NCBI RefSeq assembly: GCF_013283795.1
Contig: NZ_JABSOD010000007.1
Location: 169,872-209,253 of the forward strand
Origin: Rheinheimera lutimaris
Lineage (GTDB): Bacteria > Pseudomonadota > Gammaproteobacteria > Enterobacterales > Alteromonadaceae
Reading direction: 5' to 3'
DNA: 39,382 bases
Positions 35,089-39,382 of the stretch are shown one piece after another. Positions within the stretch are counted from its first letter, which is position 1. Each line of letters begins with the position of its first letter. A program made the translations under genes and the position numbers. The notes beneath the pieces were generated by a model. That model was not told the origin of the DNA, did no database searches, and was given only the letters and a program-made list of their open reading frames with translations.

Positions 35089-35725
35089 GGTGCTGCTGGT
35101 CGATGATCAAAAATTGATCCGCGATGGTATTAAAAGCTTGCTCGGCTTTTGCGGCAAAGTAGAGGTAGTGGGGGAGTGTGCCGACGGCAGCAGCGTAGTG
35201 GTTGCATGCCAGCAACTGAGCCCCGATGTGATCTTACTGGATTTATCAATGCCGGTAATGAATGGTGTACAAACCCTGGCTGCGTTAAAGCAGGCTGAGA
35301 TTAGTGTGCCTGTACTGATTTTAACCACGTTCGACGAGCATGAGCTGGTGTTAAAAAGTATTACGCTGGGCGCGCGTGGCTTTTTGCTGAAAGATGTGTC
35401 GCTGGAAACTCTGGTAGAGGCGATTGCAGCCCTGGCCAGCGGTGGTAGCTGGTTTGCGCCGAATATTACCGAGCGCCTGTTAGGTACGGTGCGTAATAGC
35501 AGTAGCGACTTCACCATGCCCTCACAGCTTGAGCCGCTAAGTGATAAAGAGCTGGAGATTTTACAGCTAATGGCCGCCGGCTACAGCAATAAAGAAATTG
35601 CCGCAGCGCTGTTTAAATCTGAAGGCACGGTAAAAAACCAGTGCTCGGCAATACTGTCCAAGCTTGGGGTGCGCGATCGCACCCGCGCGGTATTGCTGGC
35701 GCTTGAGCTGGGGCTTATTAACTAG
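35081..35725 (+). CDS. NarL/LuxR-family response regulator
   Basis: A 214-residue regulator paired with the kinase upstream. The receiver domain (1-120) has D8/D9 and the phosphoacceptor D54 (VILLDLSMPVM), a Thr in LILTTFDE and a conserved Lys in FLLKDVS. The LuxR helix-turn-helix (about 150-212) shows LSDKELEILQLMAAGYSNKEIA and EGTVKNQ. The ATG at 35081 has GGAG seven bases upstream and lies inside the kinase gene. Its stop overlaps the galE stop by four bases. Confidence 0.92.
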   Translation: MHKVLLVDDQKLIRDGIKSLLGFCGKVEVVGECADGSSVVVACQQLSPDVILLDLSMPVMNGVQTLAALKQAEISVPVLILTTFDEHELVLKSITLGARGFLLKDVSLETLVEAIAALASGGSWFAPNITERLLGTVRNSSSDFTMPSQLEPLSDKELEILQLMAAGYSNKEIAAALFKSEGTVKNQCSAILSKLGVRDRTRAVLLALELGLIN

Positions 35726-36738
35726 CTTTTGTAACCATTCGGGTTAGCTGACTGCCAGCGCCAGCTGTCGCGTACCATATCGTCCAATGTTTTCTCTGCT
35801 TGCCAGCCCAGTAGCGCTTTCGCCTTCGTCGGCTGCGCATAACAGGTGGCAATATCGCCGGGCCGCCGCGGGGCAATCTGGTAGGGCACCGCTACTGCAT
35901 TTACGCTGCTAAAAGCCTTTACCATATCCAGTACGCTGTAACCTATGCCGGTGCCTAAATTAATGGCTTCAATACCGTTATGATTTTCCAGATATTGCAG
36001 TGCTTTGAGATGGCCGCGCGCTAAATCCACTACATGGATATAATCGCGTACCCCGGTGCCATCGTGCGTGGGGTAGTCGTTGCCAAACACACTAAGCTTA
36101 TCGCGTTTACCCACCGCCACCTGTGAAATAAACGGCATTAAGTTATTGGGTATACCGTTGGGGTCTTCGCCTATTTGGCCGCTGTCATGCGCGCCAACCG
36201 GGTTAAAGTAACGCAGCAAGGTGATGCCCCAGTCGGGCTCGGCATGCAGCAGATCTTCAAGAATATGCTCGATCATCAGTTTGCTCTGGCCATAGGGGTT
36301 AGTGGCCGAGCGTGGTGCAGTTTCTGCGATAGGCACTTGCTTGGCATCGCCGTATACCGTAGCGGACGAGCTGAACACCAGCTTTTTCACGCCAAACTCG
36401 CGCATAACGCGGCACAGCGTAACTGTACCGGCAACATTATTATCGTAGTAATGCAGTGGTATTTGTGTCGACTCACCCACCGCTTTTAAACCGGCAAAGT
36501 GCACCACAGCACTGATGCTATAGCTGCTAAACAGCTGGCGCAGTGCTGCTTCGTCACGGATATCACCGTTAACGCTGGTAAGTTGTTTGCCTGTCAGTTG
36601 CTGCACCCGGTTAAGCGCTTCATCTGAGCTATTGCTAAAGTTGTCAAAGCTCAATACCTGATAACCGGCGTTTAGCAGCTCCAGTGCAGTATGGCTGCCG
36701 ATATAACCGGCGCCACCGGTAAGTAAAACGTAACTCAT
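35722..36738 (-). CDS. galE: UDP-glucose 4-epimerase
   Basis: Interconverts UDP-glucose and UDP-galactose with bound NAD, supplying galactose for surface polysaccharides or entering the Leloir pathway. It is a 338-residue extended SDR. GGAGYIGSHT (8-17) binds NAD; the catalytic residues are S124 and Y149-x3-K153. NPVGAH and the C-terminal GDIATCYA motifs are conserved. No other gal genes are adjacent, so a role in cell-surface sugars is more likely than galactose catabolism. Confidence 0.96.
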   Translation of the reverse strand: MSYVLLTGGAGYIGSHTALELLNAGYQVLSFDNFSNSSDEALNRVQQLTGKQLTSVNGDIRDEAALRQLFSSYSISAVVHFAGLKAVGESTQIPLHYYDNNVAGTVTLCRVMREFGVKKLVFSSSATVYGDAKQVPIAETAPRSATNPYGQSKLMIEHILEDLLHAEPDWGITLLRYFNPVGAHDSGQIGEDPNGIPNNLMPFISQVAVGKRDKLSVFGNDYPTHDGTGVRDYIHVVDLARGHLKALQYLENHNGIEAINLGTGIGYSVLDMVKAFSSVNAVAVPYQIAPRRPGDIATCYAQPTKAKALLGWQAEKTLDDMVRDSWRWQSANPNGYKS

Positions 36739-36762
36739 GCTACTGTCCTTGAGGCCGGGAGT

Positions 36763-37062
36763 TTAAGGCAACACTTTTTTAAACGGTTTTACGATTGAGC
36801 GCGCATACACGCCGGCTGCCAGGTACGGATCGGCATCGGCCCAGCTTTGTGCATCGGTTAAACCGGCAAACTCTGCCACCACCAAAGAGCCGCTGAATCC
36901 GGCCGCACCCGGGTCAAGACTATCGATAGCAGGCGTTGGGCCGGCCAATAGCAGCCGGCCTTCATTTTTCAGCTGTTCCAGGCGGGCCAGATGGGCCGGC
37001 CGGGTTGCAAGGCGTTTTTCTAAACTGTCGGTAACGTCTTCGGAGTAAATCATATAGAACAT
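36763..37062 (-). CDS. yciI: YciI family protein
   Basis: A 99-residue single-domain alpha/beta (ferredoxin-like) protein. The start [10 protein letters not shown], the [22 protein letters not shown] segment with its conserved His, and [17 protein letters not shown] are typical. The family resembles muconolactone isomerase folds and has a His/Asp pair suggesting catalysis, but its role is not established. It lies 24 bases upstream of galE on the same strand and may be cotranscribed. Confidence 0.9.
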   Translation of the reverse strand: MFYMIYSEDVTDSLEKRLATRPAHLARLEQLKNEGRLLLAGPTPAIDSLDPGAAGFSGSLVVAEFAGLTDAQSWADADPYLAAGVYARSIVKPFKKVLP

Positions 37063-37264
37063 AAAAGGCTGTCCTTCTGCAGAGCCGGTTTTCTGTGGCG
37101 CACGATAGCAGATCCTCAGCCGCGTTCCAACGCTGTTGAACGCATCGGAGCAGTACAGGCTAGGATTTACTGCAACAGCCTGTTAGCATGCAGAGCGCTA
37201 TAACAATAACCGGGCAGCAGCTCCGGTATTCTAATAAGAAAAAATTCAGGGAGTCCGCGTAGCA

Positions 37265-38677
37265 ATGAAACGTGAACAATTCAGTTCCAGCCTCGGCTTT
37301 GTACTGGCAGCCGCCGGTTCAGCTGTCGGTATCGGTAATCTGGTCGCCTTTCCGGTTATGGCCAGTAAAAACGGCGGCGCCGCCTTTTTAATTATGTATG
37401 CCTTTTTCGTATTTTTTATCTGTTTACCGGTAATGCTGGCAGAGATGAGTTTAGGCCGCCACACCCGGCAAAACCCGTTGGGTGCTTACACCGAAATTGG
37501 CCAAAACCGTGCCTGGCGCACTGTTGGTTGGATGTCGGTTATTACGCCGTTTATGATTGGTGTGTTTTATCTGGTGATCACCGTATGGATTTTTGGTTAC
37601 CTGGGCAAATCGGTGATGGGGCAGTTGAATGAGTTGGCCGGGCCGGACAGTTTCGGTAACTTTATTAACAGTAACGAGCTGTTTGTTTATATGGCTATAG
37701 TAGTAGGCTTAACCTTTTTTATCCTGCAAGGTGGGGTAAAGCAGGGCATAGAGAAAGCCGCGCGGGTATTGATGCCGATGCTGTTTGTCATGTTAATTGC
37801 ATTGGTTGTCTACGTATTTACGCTGGATAACGCCATGTTAGGCATTAAATTTTTCCTTATTCCGGAGTTTGATAAGCTAACGGGTAAGGTATTAAACGGC
37901 GCGCTGGCACAGGCATTTTTCTCGCTGTCACTGGCCATGGGTATTTTAATTACTTACGGCTCGTACATTCAGAAAAACAACAATATCGTGCACGCCGGTA
38001 AAATGGTGGCGGGCTTGTCGGTATTGGTGGCATGTTGTTCAGGCTTATTGATCCTGCCGGCAGTATTCTCGTTTAATCCGGATATTCAGTTAAGCACCTT
38101 GTCAGAATCCAGCATCAGCATGATTTTTACCTTTTTGCCGAAAATTTTCTTAGCTATGCAGGCTGACATTGGTTATTTCGGTGCCAGTTTTATTGCCGGG
38201 TTCTTTTTCCTGCTGGTGTTCTTTGCGGCATTAACCTCTCTGGTATCTATTATTGAAGTACCGGTATGCAGTTTAATGGATCAAAAAGGCGTAAGCCGTC
38301 GTACAGCGCTGTTTTCGCTTGGCGCGGCGATGATAGCACTGGCCGTTATTTGTGCGTTGTCATTTGGCCGGGTTGATGTATTCAGCAATCTGCTGAGCTA
38401 TGGTGGTTTAAATAAGTCATTTTTTGATCTGGTGTATGACATCTTCTATGAAACCATCTTGCCACTGAATGGTTTCTTGTTATGTTTGTTCGTGATCTAT
38501 CGCTGGAAGAAACATAATCTGGATGCGGAAATAAGCCAGGGCAATGCGACATTTGCTGGTTCCTTGCTGCAAAAATACGTTAACTTCTCGCTGGGCACCT
38601 TTATTCCGCTTATTCTGGCCGTGATTTTTATTAATACCGTGTCGACTATCTTTTTTGGTAACAACTTGTTGTTTTAA
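37265..38677 (+). CDS. Sodium-dependent transporter, NSS (SLC6/LeuT-type) family
   Basis: A 470-residue inner-membrane symporter with about eleven hydrophobic segments. The N-terminal GSAVGIGNLVAFPVMASKNGG contains the unwound TM1 region that binds sodium and substrate. The family's usual Trp-Arg after GxGN is replaced by Val-Ala, unlike the eukaryotic transporters and LeuT. The substrate is probably an amino acid or related amine, but it cannot be set from sequence. AGGGAG precedes the ATG by eleven bases. The gene is monocistronic, with a terminator downstream. Confidence 0.9.
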   Translation: MKREQFSSSLGFVLAAAGSAVGIGNLVAFPVMASKNGGAAFLIMYAFFVFFICLPVMLAEMSLGRHTRQNPLGAYTEIGQNRAWRTVGWMSVITPFMIGVFYLVITVWIFGYLGKSVMGQLNELAGPDSFGNFINSNELFVYMAIVVGLTFFILQGGVKQGIEKAARVLMPMLFVMLIALVVYVFTLDNAMLGIKFFLIPEFDKLTGKVLNGALAQAFFSLSLAMGILITYGSYIQKNNNIVHAGKMVAGLSVLVACCSGLLILPAVFSFNPDIQLSTLSESSISMIFTFLPKIFLAMQADIGYFGASFIAGFFFLLVFFAALTSLVSIIEVPVCSLMDQKGVSRRTALFSLGAAMIALAVICALSFGRVDVFSNLLSYGGLNKSFFDLVYDIFYETILPLNGFLLCLFVIYRWKKHNLDAEISQGNATFAGSLLQKYVNFSLGTFIPLILAVIFINTVSTIFFGNNLLF

Positions 38678-38696
38678 CTAAACAGCTTGCAGGACT

Positions 38697-38721
38697 AAAG
38701 GCAGCTTAGGCTGCCTTTTTT
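38697..38721 (+). terminator. Terminator of the NSS transporter gene
   Basis: The stem AAAGGCAGC (38697-38705)/GCTGCCTTT (38710-38718) closes loop TTAG, followed by further T. Confidence 0.88.
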
Positions 38722-38751
38722 GTTGCTGCAGTTTGCAAAGGCAAGATTTCT

Positions 38752-38770
38752 TGTATTAGTATTTAATACA
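38752..38770. promoter_or_regulatory. Palindromic operator candidate for ParD
   Basis: TGTATTA and TAATACA form a perfect 7-bp inverted repeat with a 5-base centre, ending 16 bases before the parD start. ParD-type ribbon-helix-helix antitoxins usually repress their own operon at such palindromes. Binding is inferred. Confidence 0.6.
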
Positions 38771-38786
38771 GTTATCCGGAGGCATT

Positions 38787-39032
38787 ATGGCACGTAATAC
38801 ATCAGTAACCCTTGGCGAGCATTTTGAGCACTTTGTTGCTGAGCGGGTGCAGCAGGGGCGTTATCAGTCGGTAAGCGAAGTAGTGCGCGCCGGGCTGCGC
38901 TTGTTGGAAGAAGATGAAATAAAGCTGGCTGAGCTGCGGCAGAAGTTAGAAGCTGCCGAGCAAAGCCCTGTAGTGGAAAACTTTGATGAGCTGGCTTTTG
39001 TTGCAGAGCTGTCGCAGAAATACGGTAAATGA
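38787..39032 (+). CDS. parD: ParD-family antitoxin
   Basis: An 81-residue antitoxin. The N-terminal ribbon-helix-helix DNA-binding domain (about 1-45) shows NTSVTLGEHFEHFVAERVQQG and SVSEVVRAGLRLLEEDE. The C-terminal part is acidic and probably wraps the ParE toxin. GGAGG precedes the ATG by four bases. Its stop overlaps the toxin start by four bases (ATGA), the usual way to keep antitoxin in excess. It probably autoregulates through the palindrome at 38752-38770. Confidence 0.92.
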   Translation: MARNTSVTLGEHFEHFVAERVQQGRYQSVSEVVRAGLRLLEEDEIKLAELRQKLEAAEQSPVVENFDELAFVAELSQKYGK

Positions 39033-39325
39033 ACCGGCGTTATCAGCTTAGGCAGCATGCCAAAGATGATTTAGAACAAATTTGGTTGTATAGCGCTGAT
39101 AAATGGGGCCAAGCACAGGCAAATCGTTATTTATCTCAGCTGTTTAAGTGCCTTAATCAATTGGCGCAAAACCCTGCGCTGGGTGTTAAGCGCGAAGATG
39201 TAAGGCCCGGTTATTTTAGTTTTAGTGTGTTGCAGCATCGGGTGTTTTATTTGCAGGATGCTTCCGGTATCGATGTAGTAGCCATTATTCATCAGCGTAT
39301 GGATGTAAAGTCAGCCAATATTTAA
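39029..39325 (+). CDS. parE: ParE-family toxin
   Basis: A 98-residue RelE/ParE-fold toxin. The pattern YQLRQHAKDDLEQIWLYSADKWG at the start, QLAQNPALGVKRED, and RPGYFSFSVLQHRVFYL followed by VVAIIHQRMD are typical of ParE. ParE toxins act on DNA gyrase; RelE-type mRNA cleavage is less likely. The gene is intact and close to the window edge. The remaining 57 bases hold only a short palindrome AGCGAATTCGCT (39336-39347). Confidence 0.92.
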   Translation: MNRRYQLRQHAKDDLEQIWLYSADKWGQAQANRYLSQLFKCLNQLAQNPALGVKREDVRPGYFSFSVLQHRVFYLQDASGIDVVAIIHQRMDVKSANI

Positions 39326-39382
39326 GCAAAAAGGCAGCGAATTCGCTAATGCCGATCAGATAAGAATTTTTCAGATCGGTTG

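Noticed and set aside
37120..37264. Promoter TTGAAC/TAGGAT for the transporter gene
   Set aside because: The spacer would be 19 bases and both boxes are imperfect.

Overview
The window reads as ordinary chromosome of a gammaproteobacterium. The gene content and order point to Alteromonadales or a Rheinheimera/Alishewanella-like lineage: a fused trpCF with separate trpG and trpD, rnm-yciO beside a trp operon that carries a tryptophan leader peptide, scpAB-rluB, hemH, acpH, yjjX and yccF. The placement is inferred from gene content, not from a database search. No prophage, insertion sequence, CRISPR array or rRNA gene was seen.

Layout. Positions 1-1340 hold nadA and a tRNA-Ser(GGA) with its own promoter and terminator. 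Positions 1380-1690 are the strangest part: two tandem modules of about 125 nt, each a chain of five small hairpins. Each ends in a copy of the tRNA-Ser 3' end followed by terminator-like sequence. Positions 1820-10850 are a mosaic of short housekeeping and unknown genes: a lipoprotein, a 2OG-Fe(II) oxygenase, yjjX, a DUF445 protein, a lipoprotein dipeptidase, a CsbD protein, cytochrome b562, a YebC-like protein, a VOC protein, acpH, an unknown three-gene membrane cluster, an alkyltransferase-like protein and yccF. Positions 11000-18600 carry a HAD phosphatase, a diguanylate cyclase, hemH with an unusually large class A penicillin-binding protein, and a PQQ sugar dehydrogenase behind a small membrane protein.

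Positions 18600-30450 are the metabolic core. slyD is followed by the complete trpEGDCFBA operon on the minus strand. It is controlled by a leader peptide with three consecutive Trp codons and an attenuator that can be drawn from the sequence. Upstream of it, on the plus strand, lies the run rnm, yciO, scpA, scpB and rluB with near-zero spacing.

Positions 30600-37060 hold a small secreted cysteine-containing protein, an SDR oxidoreductase, a periplasmic binding-like protein, a 7-TM protein next to a DesK/NarL-type two-component pair, galE and a YciI protein. The window ends with a sodium-dependent (NSS) transporter and a ParDE toxin-antitoxin pair that has a palindromic operator candidate.

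The best leads for something undescribed are the tRNA-Ser-linked hairpin modules (conserved architecture, different stem sequences, GGA in several loops) and the three-gene cluster of unknown function at 8956-10062.
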